In this document: positions 27,137 to 35,434 of the stretch, piece by piece
How the letters are laid out: each line of letters begins with the position of its first letter
Numbering within the stretch: the first letter of the stretch is position 1
Assembly (NCBI RefSeq): GCF_003337435.1
Contig: NZ_QPJS01000001.1
Location: forward strand, 574,513-638,512
From: Schleiferia thermophila
GTDB lineage: Bacteria; Bacteroidota; Bacteroidia; Flavobacteriales; Schleiferiaceae
Length of the DNA: 64,000 bases
Direction: 5' to 3'
The notes under the pieces: generated by a model
What the model saw: only the letters and a program-made list of their open reading frames with translations
Databases searched by the model: none
Told to the model about the DNA's origin: nothing
Position numbers and translations under genes: made by a program

Positions 27137-27576
27137 GTCAGATTATCTGTGCGAAAATACTGTTTTACCTGTCTATCATATTGCATTGAATTACAAGTAT
27201 TTTTTAGGCCTGGTTTTTTTTGGTTTACTTTTAGGGAGGTGATGTCGGATGACGATGGAGGTCCATAAAAGTGAGGTTGTTTTCATGGTTTGTAAAATGT
27301 AGAAAGCGGAACATGATTTTTTAATTTCTCTGGAATTTTGTGCTTAACTCGTTTTTAATTCGCTAATACAGTAAAAGGGCGGCCTGGCAACTCGTAGATA
27401 AGGGTACGAAAAACCAGTTTTTCAGTGGGTCACTTTTCTGCATTCTGGTATTTTGGATTGAGCAGGTTGTGAAAAAAGAGTTCAAAAGGCAGGTGTTAGG
27501 ATATGGACACCATTCAAAGGCCGTAGTCTGAAGTTATCGAGTTGCGTTTTAATTGCTATCTATGTAGTTGCAAAGT
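27137..27576. other. Intergenic stretch without a recognised gene
   Basis: 440 bp between murI and the terminator of the NlpC gene. Only short unsupported open frames are present. The sequence is mixed, with poly-T/poly-A runs and no long inverted repeat or RNA-gene pattern that I can see. It should contain the murI promoter; a weak TATTTTCG (minus, 27159-27152) is 1 base off the -7 consensus and has no matching -33 box. Confidence 0.5.
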
Positions 27577-27614
27577 AAAAAAATCCGGTAATCCAAAGCT
27601 TTCGGATTACCGGA
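27577..27614 (-). terminator. Rho-independent terminator after the NlpC/P60 gene
   Basis: 11-bp perfect stem TCCGGTAATCC (27614-27604 on the minus strand) with GGATTACCGGA (27594-27584), 9-nt loop, then seven T residues (27583-27577). It begins 11 nt after the stop of the NlpC/P60 gene. Confidence 0.92.
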
Positions 27615-27625
27615 CAGAGTAGTTT

Positions 27626-28426
27626 TTATCGCTGTCTGAAATTGAGGTCAAAAACGTTTTTCAAAAGTCTGAGTCTGTGTGTATATTTTTTGAGATCGGC
27701 GCGGTAAATGCCGTTTTGGTCGAGCATATCGATTCGGACCATACCACCTGAAGCATGAATGATTTTTTTACCCGGAAGAAGTATTCCTACATGAATGATC
27801 CGGCCGTCCTTGTCATCGAAAAATGCCAGATCGCCGGGACTGCATTCTTCAATAAAGCTCAGTTGCATACCAATGGTAGCCTGCTGATAGGAGTCTCGTG
27901 GCAGATTTACGCCCGCCATTCTGTAGGCTATCTGTACCAAACCGGAGCAATCAATACCAAAATGGGTGCGACCTCCCCACAGATAAGGTGCGTGCAGAAA
28001 ATTTAGAGCCGTGTCAATGATGGCGGGTCTGTTTTTAATGCCCTTGGTAGTAGGGCCACTGAATACCATTACCTCATCACCTACTGAAAATTCACCGTTT
28101 TTTAGCAAAGGGATTTTGCTTCCGAGCAGTATTGAGAAGAAATGATTGCTGTTTTTTTTCATGACCAGGTCTACCATGTCGGCACTGTATCCTGTAAATT
28201 CAGCGAAATGCTGACTGTATTCTTCAGGTGAAATGCATTTGATTTGTTCTCTCAGTACCCAGCCTGTGTAGTCGTCGTGCATGAGCGTTACTCTGAGCCA
28301 TTCATCCGTTTCTTCCAATAGATGCATGAGCTCTCCAAAGAGTATTTGATTAATCATTTCTGACCTATGCGACGGCTCTTTTCGCATGGGAATAACAGAA
28401 AGCAGGCAGACACCTTTTGCCGACAT
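27626..28426 (-). CDS. NlpC/P60 cysteine peptidase with SH3-like domains
   Basis: 266 aa. The N-terminal 115 residues form two SH3-like segments (VIPMRKEPSHRSEM, WLRVTLMHDDYTGWV, then GEFSVGDEVMVF). The C-terminal NlpC/P60 domain holds the catalytic triad: Cys160 in GIDCSGLVQIAY, His212 in IIHVGI and His224 in IIHASGG. The arrangement matches gamma-D-glutamyl-diamino-acid endopeptidases of the YkfC type, which cut peptidoglycan stem peptides. No signal peptide is visible, so it probably acts in the cytoplasm in cell-wall recycling. The start lies 26 nt after the thiolase stop; they may be co-transcribed. Confidence 0.88.
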   Translation of the reverse strand: MSAKGVCLLSVIPMRKEPSHRSEMINQILFGELMHLLEETDEWLRVTLMHDDYTGWVLREQIKCISPEEYSQHFAEFTGYSADMVDLVMKKNSNHFFSILLGSKIPLLKNGEFSVGDEVMVFSGPTTKGIKNRPAIIDTALNFLHAPYLWGGRTHFGIDCSGLVQIAYRMAGVNLPRDSYQQATIGMQLSFIEECSPGDLAFFDDKDGRIIHVGILLPGKKIIHASGGMVRIDMLDQNGIYRADLKKYTHRLRLLKNVFDLNFRQR

Positions 28427-28452
28427 ATACAGATTGCTAATAATAGGTGGTA

Positions 28453-29634
28453 TTAATTGATATTTTCAATCACGATTGCCGAGGCTCCACCTCCGCCATT
28501 GCAAATTCCGGCAGCACCGTATCGTGCATTGTTTTGCTTGAGAATATGAATGAGCGTGACAATAATTCTCGCGCCAGAGCACCCGAGTGGATGACCGAGT
28601 GATACTGCTCCTCCGTTTACATTGACTTTGGCAGGGTCCAGATTCAGGAGTTTGATATTGGCCAGTCCGACGACCGAAAAAGCTTCGTTGAGTTCGAAGT
28701 AGTCGATATCTTCGATTTTAAGACCGGCTTTGCCAATGGCTATCGGCAGGGCTTTGGCGGGTGCAGTTGTAAACCACTTGGGCTCCTGAGCTGCATCTGC
28801 AAAACTGACTATTCGAGCTAATGGTTTGAGATTTAGTTCCTGAGCTTTTTTGGCACTCATCAGAATTAAAGCTGCAGCTCCGTCGTTCAGAGTGGAAGCA
28901 TTGGCTGCTGTGATGGTCCCGTTTTTGTCAAAAACTGGTGGTAGTGTAGGGATTTTTTCAAATTTTACATTCTTATACTCTTCATCTTCTGAACATACAA
29001 TGGGATCACCTTTTCGCTGAGGAATGGAGACTGGCACGATTTCCTCATTAAAAAGACCTGACTGCCATGCCTTGGCACTTCTTTTATAGGATTCAATGGC
29101 AAAATTATCCTGGTCCTCGCGGCTGAAGTGAAATTCCCTGGCACAGAGCTCTCCACAATTACCCATATGTTGACCGTCGTAGGCATCAAGCAGACCGTCG
29201 CGCAGCATGCCGTCCACAAGTCGCAGATCACCGAGTTTTTGGCCGGTCCGCCCGTTGCCGAGGTAGTGTGGGACTAGACTCATGTTTTCCATTCCGCCTG
29301 CCACCACTATTTTATTGTCACCTGTTTTTATGGATTGTGCTGCCATCATTACAGATTTCATACCTGAAGAGCACACTTTGTTTACTGTTGTACAAGGTAC
29401 ATCGGCTGGTAGGCCTGCTTTAATAGCCGCTTGTCTGGCAGGTGCCTGGCCTAAGTTGGCTTGTAGTACACAGCCCATTAGCACTTCATCGACCAGTTTC
29501 GGATCGAGTTGTATTTTGGAGAGGGCACCTCTGATGGCTACTGCACCAAGTTCAGGAGCCGGTACATGACTCAATGAGCCGCCAAACGAACCTATAGGTG
29601 TTCTGACGGCAGAAACGATAACTACTTCATTCAT
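28453..29634 (-). CDS. Acetyl-CoA C-acetyltransferase (thiolase)
   Basis: 393 aa, thiolase II length. The catalytic residues are Cys88 in NKVCSSGMKSV, the His of GGAVSLGHPLGCSGARI and the Cys of GICNGGGGASAIVIE; NEAFSVVG is also present. It condenses two acetyl-CoA to acetoacetyl-CoA, or the reverse. It could serve amino-acid or fatty-acid breakdown, and propionyl-CoA chemistry fits the methylmalonyl-CoA mutase at 55848-59266. The ATG at 29634 has no clear Bacteroidota promoter directly upstream. Confidence 0.95.
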   Translation of the reverse strand: MNEVVIVSAVRTPIGSFGGSLSHVPAPELGAVAIRGALSKIQLDPKLVDEVLMGCVLQANLGQAPARQAAIKAGLPADVPCTTVNKVCSSGMKSVMMAAQSIKTGDNKIVVAGGMENMSLVPHYLGNGRTGQKLGDLRLVDGMLRDGLLDAYDGQHMGNCGELCAREFHFSREDQDNFAIESYKRSAKAWQSGLFNEEIVPVSIPQRKGDPIVCSEDEEYKNVKFEKIPTLPPVFDKNGTITAANASTLNDGAAALILMSAKKAQELNLKPLARIVSFADAAQEPKWFTTAPAKALPIAIGKAGLKIEDIDYFELNEAFSVVGLANIKLLNLDPAKVNVNGGAVSLGHPLGCSGARIIVTLIHILKQNNARYGAAGICNGGGGASAIVIENIN

Positions 29635-29679
29635 TGTTGTTAATTTAGGTATGCAAGTTAGGAATTACAAAAAGTTCTA

Positions 29680-30387
29680 TCAGGAAATTCCAATTAAAAA
29701 AATCGTTGGTTGCTTATCGATGTGTTGAAAATCTTCTGTCTTCCATTCAGATAATTTTTTTGTTTTGATGAATTGATTGATACCAGTGATGTCGGAGGCA
29801 ATGCACAGCAAAGTGTCAGGTCGCAGAGTTAGTTTGATGTCTTCTACAAGTTGCAAATTTCTGTAAGGCGTTTCTATAAAGATAAAAGTCGTTTTGTCCT
29901 TCAAGGATTTGGCTTCCAATTCCTTCAGTTTACGACGTCGGTCGTGTTTGTCAATGGGAAGATAGCCGATAAAAGAGTAGTTCTGACCGTTAAGTCCAGA
30001 TGCCATAAGCGAAAGCAATATAGATGATGGACCTACCAAAGGAATCACCGGTATGCCTTGTCGATGAGCTTCCAGTACGATCTGGCTTCCGGGATCAGCT
30101 ACAGCCGGACAGCCGGATTCGCTCATCAAGCCAATATGTTTTCCGGATTTACACTGATGTAAATATTTATAATATTCTGATTCAGAAGAGTGTTTATCGA
30201 TTTGTATCACTTCCAGAGAACTCTGCTGTACGTATGGAATGGCTTTTTTTAAAAAAGCTCTTGCGGATTTGGCATTTTCTGCCAGATAGATTCTTGTCTC
30301 CTCAAGAACTTTCTTCGTCCCAAGGGGGATAACTTCCAAAGGATTTACATCGGAAATAAGTGTGGGAATAAGATATAGATTGCCCAT
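29680..30387 (-). CDS. SAM-dependent methyltransferase, tetrapyrrole-methylase/RsmI-like
   Basis: 235 aa from the ATG at 30387 (MGNLYLIPTLIS); the longer open frame would run into the upstream phosphatase gene. Motifs of the family are GLMSESGCPAVADPGSQIV, PLVGPSSILLSLMASGLNG and FIFIETPYRN. It resembles RsmI, which methylates 16S rRNA C1402, but is shorter and more divergent, so the target is uncertain. The gap to the LMW phosphatase is 4 nt. Confidence 0.8.
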   Translation of the reverse strand: MGNLYLIPTLISDVNPLEVIPLGTKKVLEETRIYLAENAKSARAFLKKAIPYVQQSSLEVIQIDKHSSESEYYKYLHQCKSGKHIGLMSESGCPAVADPGSQIVLEAHRQGIPVIPLVGPSSILLSLMASGLNGQNYSFIGYLPIDKHDRRRKLKELEAKSLKDKTTFIFIETPYRNLQLVEDIKLTLRPDTLLCIASDITGINQFIKTKKLSEWKTEDFQHIDKQPTIFLIGIS

Positions 30388-30391
30388 TGAT

Positions 30392-30865
30392 TTAGCTCTG
30401 CTGGGTCTTAAAATGTTTTTCAATAATTGCATCGCAGGATTTGTTGATTAGCTGATAGACGCTTTCAAACCCTTCTTCACCGCCGTAATAAGGATCGGGG
30501 ACATCAATTTTTTGGTTCGGAAAAAGTTCTTCGGTCATCATCTTTACTTTTTTCTTTGCTTCGTGATCAGGAGCCATCATCATCAATGCATGAAAAATGG
30601 ATGCATCGGCCGCATAAATCAAATCGAAGCGATTGAAATCTTCGGGTTTGAATTGTCTTGCTCGCAGGTCCGAAAGATCAATACCATGACTTAGCGCATT
30701 TTTCATGGTTCTCTTGTCAGGCTTCTCACCCACGTGGTAATCTGCAATTCCTGCTGAGTCTACTATGGCCTGAAGGTCCATTTCCCGAAGTTTGTGTTTC
30801 AAAATACCTTCTGCCAGAGGTGAGCGACATATATTGCCCAAACAAACCATCAGAATTTTTTTCAT
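30392..30865 (-). CDS. Low-molecular-weight protein-tyrosine phosphatase
   Basis: 157 aa. The P-loop CLGNICRS gives the C-x5-R-S catalytic motif (Cys8, Arg14). The general-acid Asp lies in [13 protein letters not shown] near residue 126. It dephosphorylates tyrosine-phosphorylated proteins; in bacteria it often controls exopolysaccharide export. It overlaps purE by 4 nt, so it is probably translated together with it. The NusG-like protein at the head of the same operon also fits a polysaccharide link. Confidence 0.92.
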   Translation of the reverse strand: MKKILMVCLGNICRSPLAEGILKHKLREMDLQAIVDSAGIADYHVGEKPDKRTMKNALSHGIDLSDLRARQFKPEDFNRFDLIYAADASIFHALMMMAPDHEAKKKVKMMTEELFPNQKIDVPDPYYGGEEGFESVYQLINKSCDAIIEKHFKTQQS

Positions 30866-31356
30866 TGATTCTGTTTTAGTTCGTTGCTCATTTGTAACAC
30901 GCTGTTCTCTAAATCTTTTTTGTATTGAACCAACTTATCTGCTAGAGCAGAATCCATCAAAGACAAAATCTGTACGGCGAGGATTCCGGCGTTTTTTGCG
31001 CCATTTAATGCTACTGTGGCTACCGGTACTCCGGCTGGCATCTGGAGGATGGAGAGCACTGAGTCCCACCCATCAATGCTGTTGGACGATTTGATGGGGA
31101 CACCAATCACCGGCAGGGTAGTGACACTGGCCACCATGCCTGGCAGGTGAGCTGCACCGCCTGCCCCGGCTATAATGATTTTCAGACCGCGCTCCTTGGC
31201 ATTGCGGGCATAAAGAAACATTCGCTCGGGCGTACGATGCGCCGATACTACATCTAGCTCATAACACACTCCAAAGCTTTCAAGTATTTCGGCAGCCTGC
31301 TTCATCACTGGCAGATCGCTCATTGACCCCATAATAATACCTACAGACGGACTCAT
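30862..31356 (-). CDS. purE: N5-carboxyaminoimidazole ribonucleotide mutase
   Basis: 164 aa, class I PurE. Motifs are [16 protein letters not shown] (nucleotide-binding), [28 protein letters not shown] and GVPIKSS. It moves the carboxyl group from N5-CAIR to CAIR in purine synthesis. No purK lies in the window. It starts 2 nt after the NusG-like gene and overlaps the phosphatase by 4 nt. Confidence 0.96.
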   Translation of the reverse strand: MSPSVGIIMGSMSDLPVMKQAAEILESFGVCYELDVVSAHRTPERMFLYARNAKERGLKIIIAGAGGAAHLPGMVASVTTLPVIGVPIKSSNSIDGWDSVLSILQMPAGVPVATVALNGAKNAGILAVQILSLMDSALADKLVQYKKDLENSVLQMSNELKQNQ

Positions 31357-31358
31357 AT

Positions 31359-31910
31359 TTACTGGATTCGGTTAATAAGTTTATTTTCCTTTTGTTTTTT
31401 ACTTGGTGCTTCTATCACTTCAAGCACATCTTTATCCAGTATCGCAGTAAATTCCAGACCCGCACTGTACAATCGAATGGATATTACATTTTTATCGATT
31501 TTGAGAATCTCACCTTCCTGTGCTATCAGAGGTCCGGAGAGTACCCTAGCCTTAGCGCCAACCTCAAGCTGGCGAACATTGATTTCGGACACATGCGCAG
31601 AGGAGAGAAAATCCATTAATGCTTTCATTTCCACTTCTCTGACGATGGCCGGCTTTCTCAGCCAATAGACAAAGTTGAGAACACCAGGTGTTTGAAGCAC
31701 ATGTATCCTTTCGCTTTCTTCCACTTTGACAAATACATAAGAACGGATAAGAACTTCATCTACGTATTTCTTCCTGTCACTCCACTGCCTCAGCACTCTT
31801 CTGGTCGGGCAATAGTTGTTTATGGATTTTTTAGTGAGTAGGTCTGCTACTTTTTTTTCGTGTCGAGGTTTGGTGTACACAATCATCCATAATTTGCTTC
31901 TTTCTGCCAT
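31359..31910 (-). CDS. NusG-family (UpxY/RfaH-like) transcription antiterminator
   Basis: 183 aa from the ATG at 31910; the open frame extends upstream to 32033 but that part is not NusG-like. The NGN domain (about 1-105) begins [18 protein letters not shown] and includes [20 protein letters not shown] and [12 protein letters not shown]-type C-terminal part follows (about 120-165, [18 protein letters not shown]). Specialised NusG paralogues of this type act at exopolysaccharide operons in Bacteroidota. No such operon adjoins it; it heads the purE operon and lies back to back with padR. Confidence 0.85.
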   Translation of the reverse strand: MAERSKLWMIVYTKPRHEKKVADLLTKKSINNYCPTRRVLRQWSDRKKYVDEVLIRSYVFVKVEESERIHVLQTPGVLNFVYWLRKPAIVREVEMKALMDFLSSAHVSEINVRQLEVGAKARVLSGPLIAQEGEILKIDKNVISIRLYSAGLEFTAILDKDVLEVIEAPSKKQKENKLINRIQ

Positions 31911-31986
31911 CGGTGGGTGGAATTGGATGCAAAGTAAAGGCTTGACCAGAAAGTGTAGCATCCTTTTATCTAAATTTACAATTTTA

Positions 31987-32007
31987 GTACTATGTATTGC
32001 ATAGTAC
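31987..32007. promoter_or_regulatory. Candidate PadR operator
   Basis: GTACTATG (31987-31994), 5-nt spacer, CATAGTAC (32000-32007): a perfect 8-bp inverted repeat. It overlaps the -33 region of the padR promoter and lies between divergent genes. PadR dimers bind inverted repeats of similar size, so self-repression is the simplest reading. Confidence 0.6.
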
Positions 32008-32028
32008 AATTTTACAATTATATCTTTG
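31996..32028 (+). promoter_or_regulatory. Bacteroidota promoter of padR
   Basis: The -7 box TATCTTTG (32021-32028) matches exactly. ATTG at 31996-31999 is a near match to the -33 TTTG, with a 21-nt spacer. The GTG start at 32049 is 20 nt downstream. The candidate operator at 31987-32007 covers the -33 region. Confidence 0.68.
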
Positions 32029-32048
32029 CACAATCAAAAACTAACTAG

Positions 32049-32384
32049 GTGACGAGTGATAACAGGGAACAGGTGCTGGCACAAATGCGGAAAGGCGTGC
32101 TTGAAATGTGCGTCCTTGCCATTTTGTCAAAATCAGATGCTTATTCAAACGACATCATCGAAACACTTCAGAAAAATCATATTTTAATGGTAGAGGGAAC
32201 GCTGTATCCATTGCTCACGCGAATGAAGAACCAAGGATATCTCAGCTACAGATGGGAAGAAAGCAAGTCCGGGCCTCCAAGGAAATATTTTTCTATCACA
32301 GAAAAAGGAAAAGTGCATTTGAACACCCTGATTGGTATTTGGAATGAATTTTCACATTCAATAAACAAATTGATTAAACAATGA
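32049..32384 (+). CDS. PadR-family transcriptional regulator
   Basis: 111 aa from the GTG at 32049, which gives the usual N-terminal helix before QMRKGVLEMCVLAIL. The winged-helix motif is EGTLYPLLTRMKNQGYLSYRWEES then GPPRKYFSITEKGKVHL, diagnostic for PadR (short subfamily 2). It probably represses its own operon through the inverted repeat at 31987-32007. Its last 4 bases overlap the PspC-domain gene start, a pairing common in this phylum. Confidence 0.93.
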   Translation: MTSDNREQVLAQMRKGVLEMCVLAILSKSDAYSNDIIETLQKNHILMVEGTLYPLLTRMKNQGYLSYRWEESKSGPPRKYFSITEKGKVHLNTLIGIWNEFSHSINKLIKQ

Positions 32385-33895
32385 AAAAAACAGTTTCTGT
32401 ATCCATTAACAATATACAGTTTTATCTGACTGAGCAGGCGTTTGCTTGCTTACAGCAATATCTCGACAGCATTAAATCGGTCTTAGATCCTGAGTATGCA
32501 GAAGAAACCCTTCAGGATATTGAATTCAGAATAGCTGAGCTACTGCAACAAGAGCTGCATGGGAGGGAAGTTGCTGATGATAAAGATATATTGAAGATCA
32601 AAAAGATACTCGGAAGTCCTTCTGATTTTGATACCGACACAGCGAATCAGGCTGAAGAGTCCGATACGGGAATGGTGATCAAAAAATTGTTGAGGGATCC
32701 GGAAGGTGGGATAATAGCCGGTGTAGCTTCGGGCTTGGCTCACTATTTCTCAATCGATGTGCTGATTGTCAGACTTCTGTTTATAGTGTTTGGCTTTATA
32801 TCAGGTACCGGGCTGATTGTGTATCTGATTCTGTGGCTGATCGTACCAAAAGCCAACTCCAGTATTGACAGGCTGAAGATGAGAGGTGAAAAAATTACCG
32901 TTAAAAAAATTGAAGAACAAATCAGAAATGAGTTAAAATCAAGTGACTTTTCTGTTCGAAAAATTTCATCTACCAAGGCGGGAAAAATTTTAAATGACAT
33001 AATCAATTTAGTTGCTCAGATTATACGAAGTCTGATTAGATTAGGATTGAAATTATTTTCTATTTTGATTTTGATTATTGTTGGAATATTGATTTTTGCT
33101 TTACTTTCAGTAATCTTTTCGTTTTTGAGTTCCAATAATGCACACATTTCCATTAATCATTTTGAATTTAATGCAAATAACTTAAGCGATGTTATCTCAT
33201 TTTATTTTGGTTCTGTTGGCACATTTTATTGGCTTATATCATTTTTATTATTGTTTCTTGTATCTGTTGGTTTGTTGTTCTTTTTTGTTTTCAGATCAAT
33301 CGCTAAATCTACTTTTTCTACCTACAAAAAATATTACATTTTTATACTTTTCTCTCTGCTCTTATCATCAGCGGTTGTTACTGGGTTTATTATTAATAGA
33401 GTGAAGGAATACAGCGAGAGTTCTTCATTGGTTATTTTCTCATCACAAATTAATGTAAATGAACAAGATACTATATTTATACTCCCTGTGCTTGAGGATG
33501 AGGCTTATAAATCCAAATTCCAATTTGGCAGAGACAGCCTGTATTTGAGTGATGTAGAGATACACTTAACCAAAGGCGATGCCAAACCCATTGTTTTTAT
33601 TCGAGCGGAAGCAAAAGGCACTACAAAAAATTCAGCTTTTCTCCGAGCTAAAAATATTGAATATCCTTTTCAGATAAACGAAAGGTTTTTAAAATTGTCA
33701 AGATATTTAATTGTTCCTGTTACGGACTCATATGGAGCCCAGAAAGTGAGTATTCATCTGTCAGTTCCAGAAAACACTGTATTGTTTCTTTCGGATGTTT
33801 TTAATTATTCGGTAAATTCTGCCATTAAATATAAAAGGAATTCTATAGAAACCGGATATTATAAAATTTCCACGGACGGTTTTGAGAGGTTATAA
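32381..33895 (+). CDS. PspC-domain membrane protein
   Basis: 504 aa. The N-terminal cytoplasmic part (1-105) has SVSINNIQFYLTEQAF and a helical EYAEETLQDIEFRIAEL segment. The PspC domain (about 106-170) carries RDPEGGIIAGVASGLAHYF and a double hydrophobic stretch. Four further hydrophobic segments follow at about 212-245, 274-305 and 318-345. A C-terminal extracytoplasmic part holds beta strands. It is co-translated with padR by ATGA overlap, so the pair probably forms a membrane-stress response unit. Confidence 0.85.
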   Translation: MKKTVSVSINNIQFYLTEQAFACLQQYLDSIKSVLDPEYAEETLQDIEFRIAELLQQELHGREVADDKDILKIKKILGSPSDFDTDTANQAEESDTGMVIKKLLRDPEGGIIAGVASGLAHYFSIDVLIVRLLFIVFGFISGTGLIVYLILWLIVPKANSSIDRLKMRGEKITVKKIEEQIRNELKSSDFSVRKISSTKAGKILNDIINLVAQIIRSLIRLGLKLFSILILIIVGILIFALLSVIFSFLSSNNAHISINHFEFNANNLSDVISFYFGSVGTFYWLISFLLLFLVSVGLLFFFVFRSIAKSTFSTYKKYYIFILFSLLLSSAVVTGFIINRVKEYSESSSLVIFSSQINVNEQDTIFILPVLEDEAYKSKFQFGRDSLYLSDVEIHLTKGDAKPIVFIRAEAKGTTKNSAFLRAKNIEYPFQINERFLKLSRYLIVPVTDSYGAQKVSIHLSVPENTVLFLSDVFNYSVNSAIKYKRNSIETGYYKISTDGFERL

Positions 33896-34093
33896 CTATT
33901 TGTACAAACCTTTGTTGGGTATCTAGAAAATCCCCTCTATAGTGAATTTGCTGTTTTTTTACAAGATTTTATGTAGTTATACAAGCAACTGAAAGAGCAA
34001 GAGCGGCAGCTAGATTAAAAAATGCTGCGGACTAAGGATTAAGTTTTTTGCTTGTTAACAGATTGTTAAATGCAAACAGTGACTTGAATCATC

Positions 34094-34124
34094 TTTCAAT
34101 TACGGGATGGAGTTGTTAAATTTG
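34094..34124 (+). promoter_or_regulatory. Possible Bacteroidota promoter of the MbnP/MbnH locus
   Basis: The -7 box TAAATTTG (34117-34124) matches exactly; TTTC at 34094-34097 is one base off the -33 box with a 19-nt spacer. The first gene starts only 12 nt past the -7 box, so its message would be nearly leaderless. In the rest of the gap 33896-34130 I see nothing notable. Confidence 0.5.
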
Positions 34125-34136
34125 TAGTCGTTGATT

Positions 34137-34529
34137 ATGTGGCGAAAGTTTTTTCATATACTTGTTGCTCTTGCTATTTTGACGCCGACTTGTATCGGTT
34201 TTTCAAAGGTCGTCCGTTACTACATAGATTTCGAAGACTACAAAAAGTCATGTAAGAATCGAGACAATTCCGAGATTTCCTGTAATGGACTATGTCGGCT
34301 TAGTGAAGAGCTGGCAGCTGAGGGAAATGTAGATGACGTGCATCCGCCTGTCCTACCGAATGTTGAAAACATCTTACCACTGTTTATTGGAATATTTAAA
34401 ACTTCCGGTTTCGTTGTTATCGAATTCATTAAAGTATTTTCAAAATCTTTTTATTATTTGCTTCATTTCAATTCACATGAATTTGTCAAAGAGCTGATCA
34501 AGCCACCCGCCATCTGTTATATTTTGTAA
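34137..34529 (+). CDS. Small membrane/secreted Cys-rich protein at the head of the MbnP/MbnH locus
   Basis: 130 aa from the ATG at 34137. An N-terminal hydrophobic segment (HILVALAILTPTCIGF) is followed by a short Cys cluster CKNRDNSEISCNGLCRLSEE (residues about 39-58). The C-x(n)-CNGxCxL pattern occurs, from memory, in small Bacteroidota proteins near metal-handling genes. A second hydrophobic stretch lies near 80-105. No function is assigned. The gap to mbnP is 97 nt. Confidence 0.55.
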   Translation: MWRKFFHILVALAILTPTCIGFSKVVRYYIDFEDYKKSCKNRDNSEISCNGLCRLSEELAAEGNVDDVHPPVLPNVENILPLFIGIFKTSGFVVIEFIKVFSKSFYYLLHFNSHEFVKELIKPPAICYIL

Positions 34530-34626
34530 TTTCTTATATTTTATACAGGAGTATTCTTTTTCCTGTTTGAATTTTTAGTGGTGATAATTCATTATTTGTT
34601 AATTAAAAATATTAAAAATTTACCTT

Positions 34627-35379
34627 ATGAAAAAGCTTTTATCAATAGCAATCGTATTACTGGCTTTCAGCTGTAGCAAAGATGACAATCCCAGTGACAA
34701 TCCAGCTGATCTGAAAGGTGCCCTTGAAATCAAATTTGAGCATGTATGGGGCCAGAATGCTGCTCCATTTGCACTAAATCAGGAAATGACGCATCCGAGT
34801 GGTCAAAAAATGACCTTTACTACATTGAAATATTATATTTCAAACATAAAACTCAAAAAAGCTGACGGCACAGATTGGATACAACCAGAAAGCTATTATA
34901 TAGTAGATGCAGCCCAGACTCCTGAAGCAAAGATTACCATACCGGATGTACCTGCAGGAGATTATGTGGAGGTTAGTTTTCTGATTGGTGTAGACAGCCT
35001 TAGAAATACATCTGGTGCTCAAGTAGGAGCATTAAGCCCGGAGCATGGGATGTTTTGGAGCTGGAATACCGGCTATATCTTTATCAAGGCCGAAGGTTCA
35101 TCTCCTGATTCACCGACAGGTACTTTCACCTATCACATTGGAGGTTTTCAGGGTGAACACAATGCCATACGCAGCCGTACCATTAACTTCAATGGCGCTG
35201 TGCTGATGGTAAAGCCCAATGCAAAACCATCCATTCACCTGATGGTAAATGCAGGCCGATTCTGGCATGGTGGAGTGCAGCTCTCGCAAGTAAACAGAGT
35301 GCATATGCCCGGAGCCAATGCATCAATGCTGGCTACCAATTTTGTTGGAGGTATTTCTTTTGATCACCTGCACAATTAA
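34627..35379 (+). CDS. MbnP-family copper-binding lipoprotein
   Basis: 250 aa. Lipoprotein signal IAIVLLAFSC with Cys16. The mature protein opens ALEIKFEHVWGQNAAPFAL. Conserved motifs are TFTTLKYYISNIKL, SFLIGVDSLRNTSGAQVG, SPEHGMFWSWNTGYIFIKAEG, TFTYHIGGF, HLMVNAGRFWHGG and the His-bearing C terminus FDHLHN. In the methanotroph MbnP, one Trp is oxidised to kynurenine by MbnH to make a Cu(I) site; Trp and His residues in the motifs above are candidates. It is followed by the MbnH-type gene after a hairpin. Confidence 0.85.
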   Translation: MKKLLSIAIVLLAFSCSKDDNPSDNPADLKGALEIKFEHVWGQNAAPFALNQEMTHPSGQKMTFTTLKYYISNIKLKKADGTDWIQPESYYIVDAAQTPEAKITIPDVPAGDYVEVSFLIGVDSLRNTSGAQVGALSPEHGMFWSWNTGYIFIKAEGSSPDSPTGTFTYHIGGFQGEHNAIRSRTINFNGAVLMVKPNAKPSIHLMVNAGRFWHGGVQLSQVNRVHMPGANASMLATNFVGGISFDHLHN

Positions 35380-35387
35380 CAAGTTGC

Positions 35388-35416
35388 AGCCGTTTCGGCT
35401 CAGTGGCGAAACGGCT
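35388..35416 (+). terminator. Hairpin between mbnP and mbnH (attenuator-like)
   Basis: 10-bp perfect stem AGCCGTTTCG (35388-35397) with CGAAACGGCT (35407-35416), 9-nt loop, followed by TCTTTTATT. It begins 9 nt after the mbnP stop and 19 nt before the mbnH start. Because the next genes are clearly linked, it may be a partial terminator or an RNA-stability element that raises MbnP over MbnH. Confidence 0.7.
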
Positions 35417-35434
35417 TCTTTTATTATCCGAAAG

